From the NCBI GenBank assembly GCA_028242535.1, contig JAOJYB010000004.1, positions 25,834-89,833 on the forward strand: a stretch of DNA of 64,000 nt, in the 5' to 3' direction. The notes below the pieces were generated by a model. The model was not told the origin of the DNA and searched no databases. It was given only the letters and a program-made list of their open reading frames with translations. Made by a program: the position numbers and the translations under genes. The DNA comes from Candidatus Nitrosopelagicus sp. (GTDB taxonomy: Archaea; Thermoproteota; Nitrososphaeria; Nitrososphaerales; Nitrosopumilaceae). Below, piece by piece: positions 52,363-61,549 of the stretch. The first letter of the stretch is position 1. Every line of letters begins with the position of its first letter.

Positions 52363-52474
52363 TGACGGTTTATTTTCAGAATAGCACATTTAAGCCATAA
52401 ATCAGGTATTTTAGACACAAAATGCATCAATTACTAATTGATCGGTTTGTATACTAGTTCTAATCGAGAAAAAT

Positions 52475-52624
52475 ATGAAATACATGTGTAAAAGCTGCAA
52501 AACAGATTGCGATGATATTACAGAACATATGATGAAAGTTCATAAATTCTCAAAGAGTATAATGGAACTACAGCTTAAAACAAACCCAAATACATACAAA
52601 AATTGTTTTGAGACGAAATCCTAG
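52475..52624 (+). CDS. 49-residue zinc-finger-like microprotein
   Basis: An ATG frame of 49 codons. Cys5, Cys8, His18 and His23 (CKSCKTDCDDITEHMMKVH) give a C2H2-like zinc site, followed by a helix and a polar end with one more Cys. No family recognised. It faces away from cspA across the inverted repeat. Confidence 0.5.
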   Translation: MKYMCKSCKTDCDDITEHMMKVHKFSKSIMELQLKTNPNTYKNCFETKS

Positions 52625-52645
52625 ATCCCACAGAAATATAATTTA

Positions 52646-52661
52646 GTTAAGATTTTCTAGA
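52646..52661. promoter_or_regulatory. Copy of a 17-bp motif also at 16690-16706
   Basis: agttaagattttctaga occurs here (52645-52661) and at 16690-16706. The two copies sit 20-55 bp upstream of a plus-strand start. It may be a shared promoter or leader site, or chance in AT-rich DNA. Confidence 0.25.
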
Positions 52662-52681
52662 TGGAATCCCTAAGCTAGTAA

Positions 52682-52801
52682 ATGAGTAATGATGATGATG
52701 AAAATAAAATTGTCAATTTACGCGGGATTGCAATAATATCAACATTCATCATATCATCTATAATTTTGTATATTCAAACAAGTGAATGGAGTGTTCCCTA
52801 A
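52682..52801 (+). CDS. 39-residue single-helix membrane microprotein
   Basis: An ATG frame of 39 codons: acidic N-terminus (MSNDDDENK), one hydrophobic Ile-rich helix (about 15-32) and a short tail ending EWSVP. No family recognised. It ends 12 bp before a convergent ABC ATPase gene. Confidence 0.5.
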   Translation: MSNDDDENKIVNLRGIAIISTFIISSIILYIQTSEWSVP

Positions 52802-52812
52802 GAAATTCAGAT

Positions 52813-53748
52813 CTATTCATAAAGCCAACATAGAACATACCCACTCTTTGTCTTGAATTTTGGCGGATCTTTTTTGCATTTCTCCATTGCTTCAGGACAT
52901 CGGTCATAGAACTTGCAACCTTCAGAGGGATTAACTAAATTTGGAGGAATTCCGGGAATGAATTTTGGTTTTGTATCTTTCGATAAAACAGGAATTGACT
53001 CCAACAGTCCTTTTGTGTAAGGATGTTTTGGTTCAAGAAATATTTCTGATGAATCTCCAAATTCAACCATTCTTCCGCCATACATAATTCCAATTTTTTC
53101 TGCAACTTCAGAAAGAACAGCCAAATCATGGGAGATTATCATGAATGAGTGTCCGTCTTTTTTTAATTTTTTAAATAGATTAACAATTTGTGCTTGAATT
53201 AAAACATCTAATGCAGTGGTAGGTTCATCAGCAATCACAAACTTTGGTTTTAAAATTAGAGCCATGGCAATGACTACACGTTGTTTCATTCCTCCACTCA
53301 ACTCATGAGGAAATTTCTTCAAGATAGATTCGTCAAGATTAACTGAAATCAATGATTCAATGATTGATTCCTTCATTTCACCTTTGAAATTATGTTGTTT
53401 AAGGACTTCTTCAAATTGTTGTTGGATTGAAAAAACAGGGTCAAGTGAGTTCATGGCACCCTGAAAAACCATAGAAATTTCTTTCCACCGTATATTTTTA
53501 TCAAAATCATCATCAGTTACATCAAGTAGAGATTTTCCATCAAATTGGATTTTACCAGAATATATTTTTCCATTTGAGATCATTCGAATGATGGATAACC
53601 CAAGTGTACTTTTACCACATGCACTTTCACCTGCAATTCCAATTGATTCACCTTTGTCAATTGCAAAACTAATATCTTCTAATGCATGTACAAGCCCATT
53701 TGAGGTATTATATCTGGTAGTCAGATTTTCAATAGAAATGAAAGACAT
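52813..53748 (-). CDS. Oligopeptide/nickel-type ABC transporter ATPase, DppD family
   Basis: 311 residues. Walker A GESACGKSTLG, the ABC signature LSGGMKQRVVIAMAL, Walker B KFVIADEPTTALD and the C-terminal oligopeptide-ABC extension with Cys-rich GCKFYDRCPEAMEKCK are all present. It is the likely energy subunit for the permeases at 35200-37619, but it lies 15 kb away. A DppF-type partner is not in the window. Confidence 0.92.
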   Translation of the reverse strand: MSFISIENLTTRYNTSNGLVHALEDISFAIDKGESIGIAGESACGKSTLGLSIIRMISNGKIYSGKIQFDGKSLLDVTDDDFDKNIRWKEISMVFQGAMNSLDPVFSIQQQFEEVLKQHNFKGEMKESIIESLISVNLDESILKKFPHELSGGMKQRVVIAMALILKPKFVIADEPTTALDVLIQAQIVNLFKKLKKDGHSFMIISHDLAVLSEVAEKIGIMYGGRMVEFGDSSEIFLEPKHPYTKGLLESIPVLSKDTKPKFIPGIPPNLVNPSEGCKFYDRCPEAMEKCKKDPPKFKTKSGYVLCWLYE

Positions 53749-53805
53749 GATTTGATTTAGAAGAGCTTAGATTAAGTTTTTACTTGTGTATATTTTCATA
53801 AATAC

Positions 53806-55092
53806 ATGGATATTTCAAGAACACATCTTATTGAAGAACTAAATTCATCCATGGAAGGGCAAGATGTGTTATTTGGCGGATGGGTAGTTGACCTTCGAAA
53901 ACTTGGTAAGATGGCATTTTTGACAGTTCGAGACGTTACAGGATTATGTCAAGTAATTGTAAAAGGAGATTCTATGACTTTGTTGGAAGGATTAAACCGA
54001 CAAAGTGTTGTAAGAATTTCAGGTAAAGTTCAAGCAAGCAAAGCAAAAGACTTTGATTTTGAAGTTTCAGCAATAGAAATTCAAATTCTTGCAAAAGCAG
54101 AGTATCCACTTCCTATAGATCCAATTGGAAGATTAGAAAGTGATATTGATAATCGACTAAACTCAAGAGCACTAGATATGAGAAATCAAAAGACGGCATC
54201 AATTTTCAAACTAAGAAGTCAAGTTTTGGCATCAATAAGAGAGACTCTCATTAATAAAAAATTCATCGAAATTAACACTCCAAAGATTATTGGTAGTGCA
54301 AGTGAAGGAGGAGCAGATTTGTTTGGTCTTGATTATTTTGGAAAGCAAGCATACTTGGCTCAAAGCCCACAATTATACAAAGAACAAATGACAATTGGAT
54401 TAGAAAGAGTGTTTGAAATTTCATCATTTTATAGAGCAGAAAAATCACATACAGGAAGACATCTCAGTGAGTTCACAAGCGTAGACATTGAGGCTGCAAT
54501 GATGGATTATACAGATGTCATGGATATATTAGAATCAATTGTGATAGATGTTTTCAAATATACATCCGAGAATTCTAAAACTGAACAACAGGAGATTGGG
54601 CATGAGATTAAAGTTCCAAATTCACCATTTGAAAGAGTTACCTACACACAGGCATTAGAGGAATTAAGCGGGTTAGACATCAAAATAGAATTTGGAGAAG
54701 ACTTACAGGACTCACACTTACGTAGTCTAGGAGAAAAACATTCAGGATTTTTCTTTTTAACAGATTGGCCTATGAGCCTAAAACCATTTTACATTCATGA
54801 AAAAGATGATGACCCTACACTTTCACGTTCATTTGATTTGCAATATGGATATCTTGAGTTATCATCAGGTGGAAGACGATTACATGATCCCGAACAGCTT
54901 AAAGTAAGACTCAAAGAACAAGATCTGGATCCATCTAGTTTTGAAGAACACTTGAAAACATTTGGATGGGGAATGCCACCTCATTCAGGTTGGGGCATGG
55001 GATTAGATAGATTGATGACAGTTTTAGTTGGAATTGACAATGTACGAGAAGTTGTTTTGTATCCAAGAGATCCAGATAGGCTCAAACCATAA
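53806..55092 (+). CDS. aspS: Aspartyl-tRNA synthetase, archaeal type
   Basis: 428 residues, class IIb. N-terminal OB-fold for anticodon binding, then the catalytic core with motif 2 region (FEISSFYRAEKSHTGRHLSEF), LSSGGRRLHDPEQL and motif 3 GWGMGLDRLMTVL. Archaeal AspRS may be non-discriminating and also charge tRNA-Asn; the tRNA-Asn at 12456 is then a possible substrate. Confidence 0.94.
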   Translation: MDISRTHLIEELNSSMEGQDVLFGGWVVDLRKLGKMAFLTVRDVTGLCQVIVKGDSMTLLEGLNRQSVVRISGKVQASKAKDFDFEVSAIEIQILAKAEYPLPIDPIGRLESDIDNRLNSRALDMRNQKTASIFKLRSQVLASIRETLINKKFIEINTPKIIGSASEGGADLFGLDYFGKQAYLAQSPQLYKEQMTIGLERVFEISSFYRAEKSHTGRHLSEFTSVDIEAAMMDYTDVMDILESIVIDVFKYTSENSKTEQQEIGHEIKVPNSPFERVTYTQALEELSGLDIKIEFGEDLQDSHLRSLGEKHSGFFFLTDWPMSLKPFYIHEKDDDPTLSRSFDLQYGYLELSSGGRRLHDPEQLKVRLKEQDLDPSSFEEHLKTFGWGMPPHSGWGMGLDRLMTVLVGIDNVREVVLYPRDPDRLKP

Positions 55093-55177
55093 ATTTTATA
55101 GAAAAAAATTAGATTAAAAAAACAAACATTAGTGACAGTGTTAGATATCAGATTAAATTGTATTTTTAACAATTAGT

Positions 55178-55294
55178 ATGACAACTGAAGAACGTAGAAG
55201 AGCAGCAACATTAGGATGGATCGGTCATGATCTTGCAGCACTGAAACGAAGCTATGCATCAGTAAAAGGTTGGGAAACTAGAAGAAGGAATTAA
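55178..55294 (+). CDS. 38-residue basic microprotein
   Basis: An ATG frame of 38 codons rich in Arg and Ala (TTEERRRAATLGWIGHDL, then LKRSYASVKGWETRRR). It looks like a short positively charged helix that could bind nucleic acid. It follows aspS by 85 bp and converges on leuB. No family recognised. Confidence 0.5.
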   Translation: MTTEERRRAATLGWIGHDLAALKRSYASVKGWETRRRN

Positions 55295-55299
55295 CAGAT

Positions 55300-56313
55300 C
55301 TATAATCGACTGATAATTTCACTAGTAAATTCCTTCGTGGACTTTTCACCACCAATATCTTTAGTGGTAATGCCAGATTTTATCAAATCTAAGACGACAT
55401 CTTCAAGTTTTTTTCCAGCAGAGATACAATCAGGATCATTATTTTTTGAGCCTAACCAATCTAACATCATTTTTGTAGATAGTATGAATGAAGATGGATT
55501 TGCAATTTGCTTTCCTGCTATATCAAATGCCGCGCCATGGACAGGTTCAAACAAGCCAAAATTATCACCTAAATTGGCAGCAGGTGCCATGCCTAATCCA
55601 CCTACAACTTGAGACGATTCATCAGATAAGATATCACCAAACAAGTTTGTAGTTACAATTACATCAAACTCATGTGGAGCCCTAATCAAATTCATGGCAC
55701 ATGCATCCACATACATTTGATCAAAACTAACATCAGGATAATCTTTTGAAACTTCTTCACAGCTTTTAGCAAAAAGACCATCAGTCAATTTCATAACGTT
55801 TGATTTATGAACACAAGTTACACGTTTTTGCTGATCTCTATCCATCGCAGTTTCAAACGCATATTTTGCAATTCTTTTTGATGCTTTTTCACTAATTATT
55901 CTTAATGCTACGGCCGTATCATCCACTTGAAATTCTTGACCAGTGTAAAGATCTTCGGTATTTTCACGTACAATTACAAGATCAATATCATCTCGTAATG
56001 CAGGAGTATTTGGATATGATTTTGCAGGACGAATGTTTGCATACAAGTCTAATTTTTGTCTTAATGTAACAATTACATCTTTAGCACTTTCTCCAACAGG
56101 AGCCTTCAAACATGCATCAGAAGATTTTATTGATTCAAAAACATCATCAGGTAACGCCTTACCAGTTTGTTCAAGTGCAGAATCACCAGCTACAAGAGAC
56201 TTCACATCAAGTTTAATATTTAATTTATCATGAATTGAATCCAAAATAGTTTTGACAGATTCTGATAATTCAGGACCAATTCCATCACCAGTAATTAAAG
56301 AAATTTTATACAT
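55300..56313 (-). CDS. leuB: 3-isopropylmalate dehydrogenase
   Basis: About 337 residues. The beta-decarboxylating dehydrogenase family is clear: SLITGDGIGPELS start, VIVRENTEDLYTG and the FEPVHGAAFDIAGK loop. The leuA neighbour makes LeuB the likely role, but isocitrate or homoisocitrate dehydrogenase is possible. A GGTGAT sequence lies 6 nt before the ATG at 56313, so this start is chosen over the GTG at 56322. leuC, leuD and ilvC are not in the window. Confidence 0.85.
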   Translation of the reverse strand: MYKISLITGDGIGPELSESVKTILDSIHDKLNIKLDVKSLVAGDSALEQTGKALPDDVFESIKSSDACLKAPVGESAKDVIVTLRQKLDLYANIRPAKSYPNTPALRDDIDLVIVRENTEDLYTGQEFQVDDTAVALRIISEKASKRIAKYAFETAMDRDQQKRVTCVHKSNVMKLTDGLFAKSCEEVSKDYPDVSFDQMYVDACAMNLIRAPHEFDVIVTTNLFGDILSDESSQVVGGLGMAPAANLGDNFGLFEPVHGAAFDIAGKQIANPSSFILSTKMMLDWLGSKNNDPDCISAGKKLEDVVLDLIKSGITTKDIGGEKSTKEFTSEIISRL

Positions 56314-56339
56314 ACATATCACCTAAAATGTTATGATGA

Positions 56340-57854
56340 TTAAATCTTCTTTTCCTTTAGAAGATTTTTTAACATTATACGATTAATTCCATCAACCATA
56401 GCCTGAACACTTGTTGTAACAATATCTTCACCTACAGATTTGGATGAAATTATGTTTCCACGTGCATCTTCAACTTTTACAGTTACTTCACATAATGCAT
56501 TAGCACCACCAGAAATAGAATCTAATTTGTATTCTTTTAATCGTACCTCATCAGTAATTTGACTTGTAATTTTTTGTATTGCATTTAATGAAGCATCCAC
56601 AGGACCTACACCAAAATCAGTTGCAGTGAATTCTTGTCCATCAATATTTAATTTTATAAATGCATAAGGCATTGTTCCAACACCCGTTGATACAGAAAAT
56701 CCTGTTAATTGAACAATTCGTTTTAATTTATTTTCACCAATTACTTCATTTGCCATAGATAACAATTCAACTTCAGTAACCTGTTTTCCTTGATCACCTA
56801 ATGCCTTTACCTTCTCCAAGATTTGTTTTGTTTGTTCTTCGTTTGGTTCAATACCATATTCTTTGAGCATTGCATTCATGCCATGAATTCCTGCGTGTTT
56901 TCCTACCTGTAACCAACGGGTTCTTCCTACAATTTCAGGACTAATTGGCTCGTAAGTCAAAGGATTATTCAATACACCATGAGTATGAATGCCAGATTCA
57001 TGACCAAATGCATTTTCACCAACAATTGCTTTGTTTGGTTGTACAGACATTCCAGCTACTTTTGAAATATATCGAGAAGTTTCATAGATTAATTTTGTAT
57101 TGACGTTTGTAGTCCATTCTTTTTCAAATTGTAAGCTGTTTAATGCCATAACAAATTCTTCTAAAGAAGCGTTTCCTGCACGTTCACCGATTCCATTAAT
57201 TGTAACATGTGCACAAGATGCACCTGCTTGTACACCAGATATTGCATTTGCTACAGCCAACCCAAAGTCATTATGACAATGTACACTAATTGGCAATTTG
57301 GAAACTTCTATTGCATCCTTTGTGATCTCACCCATGTATTGAGGAGTTGAATAACCTACAGTGTCTGGAATATCAATTCTGTCAGCTCCTGCACTAGCAA
57401 CAGCCCCAAATACTTTTTTCAAAAATTCCCTATCAGTTCTAGTGGCATCCTCTGCAGAGAATTCTACTTGTAAACCCCGGGATTTTCCATATTCAACTGC
57501 TTCAATTGCTTTTTCCAAAGCTTCATCACGCGACATTTTTAATTTATACTCCAAGTGAATGTCAGAAGTTGCAATGAAAGTATGAATATAATTTAATCCG
57601 CAATCTACAGCAGCATCAATATCTTTTTTGCTTGTTCTTGCCAATCCACATAATTCTGCATTTAGTCCTTCAGCAACAATTAATTTGACACCTTCTTTTT
57701 CTCCAGCAGATATGATAGGAAATCCAGTTTCAATTGCGTCAACACCTAATTCATCGAGTTTTTTTGCAATGCTTAATTTTTTTTCTGGGGATAATGAAAC
57801 ACCAGGTGATTGTTCTCCATCACGTAAGGTTGTATCAAAGATTCTAATGTTCAT
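56340..57854 (-). CDS. leuA: 2-isopropylmalate synthase
   Basis: About 504 residues. MNIRIFDTTLRDGEQSPG is the catalytic TIM-barrel start; HCHNDFGLAVANA and the HESGIHTHGVL segment bind metal. The C-terminal LeuA dimer domain (regulatory) is present. Citramalate synthase is an alternative, but the length and context favour LeuA. The start at 57854 overlaps ilvN by 11 bp. Confidence 0.92.
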   Translation of the reverse strand: MNIRIFDTTLRDGEQSPGVSLSPEKKLSIAKKLDELGVDAIETGFPIISAGEKEGVKLIVAEGLNAELCGLARTSKKDIDAAVDCGLNYIHTFIATSDIHLEYKLKMSRDEALEKAIEAVEYGKSRGLQVEFSAEDATRTDREFLKKVFGAVASAGADRIDIPDTVGYSTPQYMGEITKDAIEVSKLPISVHCHNDFGLAVANAISGVQAGASCAHVTINGIGERAGNASLEEFVMALNSLQFEKEWTTNVNTKLIYETSRYISKVAGMSVQPNKAIVGENAFGHESGIHTHGVLNNPLTYEPISPEIVGRTRWLQVGKHAGIHGMNAMLKEYGIEPNEEQTKQILEKVKALGDQGKQVTEVELLSMANEVIGENKLKRIVQLTGFSVSTGVGTMPYAFIKLNIDGQEFTATDFGVGPVDASLNAIQKITSQITDEVRLKEYKLDSISGGANALCEVTVKVEDARGNIISSKSVGEDIVTTSVQAMVDGINRIMLKNLLKEKKI

Positions 57855-58335
57855 GCTCTTCACGCTCTAATGCAGTTATACCAGTTCGTGCCATTTCTTT
57901 TAATCCAAATTTCTTTGCCAATTCTTCAAAGGCACTTATTTGATGAGGGGTTGCAGTCATCTCTACAATAATTGACTCCTTTTTGGCATCATGTATTTTT
58001 GCAGAGTATGCACTGGCTAATTTGTTAATTTCCATACTATCTTCTGGTTTGTTTACTTTAATCTTAAACATTACCAACTCTCTATACACAGAGTTATTCA
58101 CATCTAGCCTATGAACCTCAATTGTGTCAATCATTTTGTCAAGTTGTTTGACAATTTGTATGATTTGTTTCTCATCGCCAATGGTAGTAATTGTCATTCG
58201 AGAATATTTTTTGTCTTCAGTGACACCTACAGAAATGCTATCGATGTTAAAATTACGTGATCTAAAAAGATGTGTAACCCTAAACAAAATTCCAGGTTTA
58301 TTTTCTACTTTGATTGATAATATTGCCCAAACCAT
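57844..58335 (-). CDS. ilvN: Acetolactate synthase small (regulatory) subunit
   Basis: About 163 residues. ACT domain SIKVENKPGILFRVTHLFRSRNF and a conserved C-terminal domain. It gives feedback control to IlvB by branched-chain amino acids. The ATG at 58335 is chosen; a GTG at 58344 is also in frame. It overlaps leuA by 11 bp and starts 10 bp after ilvB. Confidence 0.92.
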   Translation of the reverse strand: MVWAILSIKVENKPGILFRVTHLFRSRNFNIDSISVGVTEDKKYSRMTITTIGDEKQIIQIVKQLDKMIDTIEVHRLDVNNSVYRELVMFKIKVNKPEDSMEINKLASAYSAKIHDAKKESIIVEMTATPHQISAFEELAKKFGLKEMARTGITALEREEHEH

Positions 58336-58345
58336 CTCTATCACA

Positions 58346-60052
58346 TTATGAAGGTAATATCATGTCCTTTAATCCAGTTCCAGGTGCAACAAATGGCAAT
58401 ACATCTTCTTCAGGATCAATTGGGATGTCAATTACAGTTGCAACATCACTTTTTAATGCAGTCTTAATTGCTTTGTCAAGTTCATCCATTGATTGCGCAC
58501 GTAATCCTTGTGCACCATATGATTCAGCTAGTTTAACATAATCAGGACATTTATTCAATTCAACACCTACCATGCGTCGGTCATAAAAAGTTCTTTGCCA
58601 TTGTGCAACCATTCCTAAAGAAGAATTATTTATTAAAAATACAATTACAGGCAAGTCTTCTAAGACGGCAGTTGCAAGTGAGTTTTCCGTCATGTTAAAA
58701 CTACCATCTCCTGCAATGTCAACTACAGGTACATCAGGACGTGCGGTTTTTGCCCCAATTGCGGCAGGAAATCCCCAACCCATCGTACCTAAACCAGTTG
58801 AGCTAAAGAAAGTTCCAGGATGTATTGCATCAAAGAATAATGATGCCCACATTTGATGCTGGCCTACTTCAGTTGTCACAATTGATTCATGTGGAAGTAA
58901 CTCTCTTAGTTTTCTAAGAATTTTTGCAGCGCCCATTTCTCCAGGATGTATTTTTAGATTTTCACGCCAGTATTGTTTTACTTCCTTTACATGTTTTAGC
59001 CACGGATTATCATCAGACGTACGTACAGCCTTGTCCATCAACATTTTTCCAAATATACGTAATGAAGCACGTACATCACCAACTACTGCTACAGATGTAG
59101 TCTGATTCTTTCCAATTTCTGCAGGATCTACATCCATGTGAATTATTTTCAAGTTCTTTTCAAATTCAGCAAATGTACCAACAGAACGATCTGAAAAACG
59201 AGTGCCAATTGCTAAGACACAATCAGCTTCAGTCATCAATTTATTGGCTTCAGCATGTCCATGCATTCCAATCGGACCTAATGATAATGGATGATTTTCA
59301 GGAAATGCCCCTTTACCTTTGAATGTAGTTACAACAGGAATCATTAGTAATTCAGCTATGGATTGTAATTCTGCAAATGCTGAAGAGATAATCACACCCC
59401 CTCCAGCAAGAATTATTGGTTTTTGTGCAGATAACAATAATTCAACTGCACGCGCAGTATTTGGGATATCAGGATCAGTCCAAGGATGATAACCTGGAAC
59501 GCGTACTTCGTCAGGAAAAGTAAATTTACCTTCATTTTGTTGGACATCTTTAGGAATATCCAATAATACAGGACCAGGTCTTCCAGTTTCTGCAATGTAA
59601 AATCCTTGTTTAACCATAGTTGGAATTTCTTCAGGAGTTCGTGGTTGATATGAATATTTTAATGCAGGGTTAGCCATGCCGATAATATCACTTTCTTGAA
59701 ATGCGTCTTTCCCAATCATTGAAACAGGAACTTGTCCAGTTACAGCAACCATTGGTGCAGAATCTGCTTGTGCAGTTGCAATTCCAGTTAACAAATTGGT
59801 TGCACCAGGTCCAGAAGTTGCAAAACAAACGCCAGGTTTTCTACTAACTCTACCAAAACCATCTGCCATATGTGCTGCAGATTGTTCATGTCTTACCAAG
59901 ATATGACGAATGTTGCTTTTTCCTAATTCATCATACATAGGAAGGTTCGCACCTCCCGGTAGACCGAAGACTTCCTTTACTCCTTCTTTTTCCAATGCTT
60001 TCATTAGCGCGGTTGCGCCGATCATAGTTTCCATTTTATTATTATCACTCAT
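58346..60052 (-). CDS. ilvB: Acetolactate synthase large subunit
   Basis: 568 residues. Thiamine-diphosphate enzyme: the catalytic Glu region (FGLPGGANLPMYD with VRHEQSAAHMADG), the FAD middle part and the TPP motif GDGSFNMTENSLATAV...NN. It forms acetolactate for valine and leucine. It heads the transcript ilvB-ilvN-leuA-leuB. Confidence 0.94.
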   Translation of the reverse strand: MSDNNKMETMIGATALMKALEKEGVKEVFGLPGGANLPMYDELGKSNIRHILVRHEQSAAHMADGFGRVSRKPGVCFATSGPGATNLLTGIATAQADSAPMVAVTGQVPVSMIGKDAFQESDIIGMANPALKYSYQPRTPEEIPTMVKQGFYIAETGRPGPVLLDIPKDVQQNEGKFTFPDEVRVPGYHPWTDPDIPNTARAVELLLSAQKPIILAGGGVIISSAFAELQSIAELLMIPVVTTFKGKGAFPENHPLSLGPIGMHGHAEANKLMTEADCVLAIGTRFSDRSVGTFAEFEKNLKIIHMDVDPAEIGKNQTTSVAVVGDVRASLRIFGKMLMDKAVRTSDDNPWLKHVKEVKQYWRENLKIHPGEMGAAKILRKLRELLPHESIVTTEVGQHQMWASLFFDAIHPGTFFSSTGLGTMGWGFPAAIGAKTARPDVPVVDIAGDGSFNMTENSLATAVLEDLPVIVFLINNSSLGMVAQWQRTFYDRRMVGVELNKCPDYVKLAESYGAQGLRAQSMDELDKAIKTALKSDVATVIDIPIDPEEDVLPFVAPGTGLKDMILPS

Positions 60053-60208
60053 AATCCTAATTTAATCGTGTAAATTTGCTGTGAGTTTACAGCTGCAGGT
60101 CAACTAGCGATGATATACCAAAAGTGCTAATTGTTGCTTGTTGTTGCATAGTAAATTCAAAACAAGGGGATCGACTAATAAGGCTTCCTTTTTGAGATGT
60201 GATGTAAT

Positions 60209-60613
60209 ATGTCAGAACAAGAAGAAATTATAAAAATTATAGAATCATTTTTTGAAATTGGAAAATCAAAAAAATTAGAAATTCTAAAAGACATTCAGAT
60301 TAATGATTCATCTTTTTCAAGTTTTAGTGATGTACCACCATATGATCTAAAGGATTTTTCTACCACAGTTGCGCTAGAAGAATTAAGATTCATTAGCATT
60401 TCAGACTATGATTATGTGATAAACAATGTTAAAGTTAGTATTTTTGGAGATACTTCAGTTGTTGCACTAGAATTGATACAAAAAGGTATGCTAGTAGACA
60501 ATAAAGCATTCACAGGAGAATATATTACAATCCCAGGCAGAGCAACATTTGTATTAATTAAAAAACCAACATGGAAAATTGTACATATGCATTTATCAAA
60601 ATCGGGTAGCTAG
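60209..60613 (+). CDS. NTF2/SnoaL-like protein
   Basis: 134 residues. A helix-rich start followed by a curved beta sheet with the pattern VKVSIFGDTSVVALELIQ and GRATFVLIKKPTWKIVHMHLS is the NTF2-like fold. Ligand or activity unknown. It is divergent from ilvB. Confidence 0.75.
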   Translation: MSEQEEIIKIIESFFEIGKSKKLEILKDIQINDSSFSSFSDVPPYDLKDFSTTVALEELRFISISDYDYVINNVKVSIFGDTSVVALELIQKGMLVDNKAFTGEYITIPGRATFVLIKKPTWKIVHMHLSKSGS

Positions 60614-60627
60614 TTACGCTTTTTTAA

Positions 60628-61506
60628 TTAATTTTTAAAATTATTATTAGGTTTGTTGTTGTTAGGTTTTTGAGTAGGTTTGTTGTTGTTAGGTTTTTGA
60701 GTAGGTTTGTTGTTGTTAGGTTTGCCAGATAATTGCTTATACAATGTAAATGCTTGTTCCACATTATTAGTTCCATGTACAATTGAATTTACTGCCTTAA
60801 TCATTGCCACAGGATTTTCAGATTGCCATATGTTACGTCCCATATCTACACCAACTGCACCAGCTTTTAGTGCATCATATGTTAATTTGAGAGCATCTTT
60901 TTCAGGTATTTTTTTTCCACCTGCAATTATTATTGGTACAGGACATGAGTTTACAACTTTTTCAAAGTTTTCACAATAATATGTTTTAACAATATGTGCA
61001 CCTTGTTCAGCAGCAACTCGACATGCAAGAGATAGATAGCGTGCATCTTTAGTTCCTATTTCTTTTCCAACAGCAGTGACAGCCAATACAGGAATTCCAT
61101 ATTCTTCAGCCTCACTAACAAGTTTTCCAAGATTTACAATAGTTTGATATTCATATTTTGAACCAACAAAGACAGACATTGCTAAAGCTGTGGCATTTAG
61201 TCTAATTGCATCTTTAACGCTAACAGTAATATCTTCTTGAGATAAATCTTCACCGATTATACTAGTTCCCCCAGATACACGTAATACAATAGGTACCGGA
61301 TAATCAGGATTAACAGAGGTTCTTAATGCACCACGTGTAATCATTAATGAATCACAGTATTTTGCTAATGGCGCAATAGTTTTTTCTAAATCTTCTAATT
61401 TTTCTGTTGGACCTAAAAAGTATCCATGATCTACTGCAAGCATTAATGCTTTATTGTCTGCAGGAGAAATTATTCTTGCAATTCTATTTTTTAAACCCCA
61501 GTCCAT
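60628..61506 (-). CDS. DhnA/LsrF-type class I aldolase with a repeat-coded tail
   Basis: 292 residues. TIM barrel of the DeoC/FbaB family: LMLAVDHGYFLGP, the Schiff-base lysine in HIVKTYYC and GAVGVDMGRNIW. Members make fructose bisphosphate or, in archaea, an aromatic-pathway precursor (ADH synthase), so the exact reaction is open. After residue 260 the tail is a PNNNKPTQK repeat coded by a 27-bp tandem array. Confidence 0.85.
   Translation of the reverse strand: MDWGLKNRIARIISPADNKALMLAVDHGYFLGPTEKLEDLEKTIAPLAKYCDSLMITRGALRTSVNPDYPVPIVLRVSGGTSIIGEDLSQEDITVSVKDAIRLNATALAMSVFVGSKYEYQTIVNLGKLVSEAEEYGIPVLAVTAVGKEIGTKDARYLSLACRVAAEQGAHIVKTYYCENFEKVVNSCPVPIIIAGGKKIPEKDALKLTYDALKAGAVGVDMGRNIWQSENPVAMIKAVNSIVHGTNNVEQAFTLYKQLSGKPNNNKPTQKPNNNKPTQKPNNNKPNNNFKN
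60649..60720. repeat. 27-bp tandem array inside the aldolase gene
   Basis: 2.7 units of a 27-bp repeat with no base change between copies encode the in-frame 9-residue unit PNNNKPTQK at the extreme C-terminus. It is a minisatellite likely to vary in copy number between strains. Confidence 0.8.
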
Positions 61507-61549
61507 TTTCTTATTTTGTTGAAAAAAAATTGCCTTTCTTAAGCCTTTC

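Noticed and set aside
55337..55612. 91-codon frame opposite leuB
   Set aside because: Antisense shadow of a conserved enzyme.
60649..60720. CRISPR-like tandem repeat
   Set aside because: Repeats are directly adjacent and in frame with the aldolase; there are no spacers.
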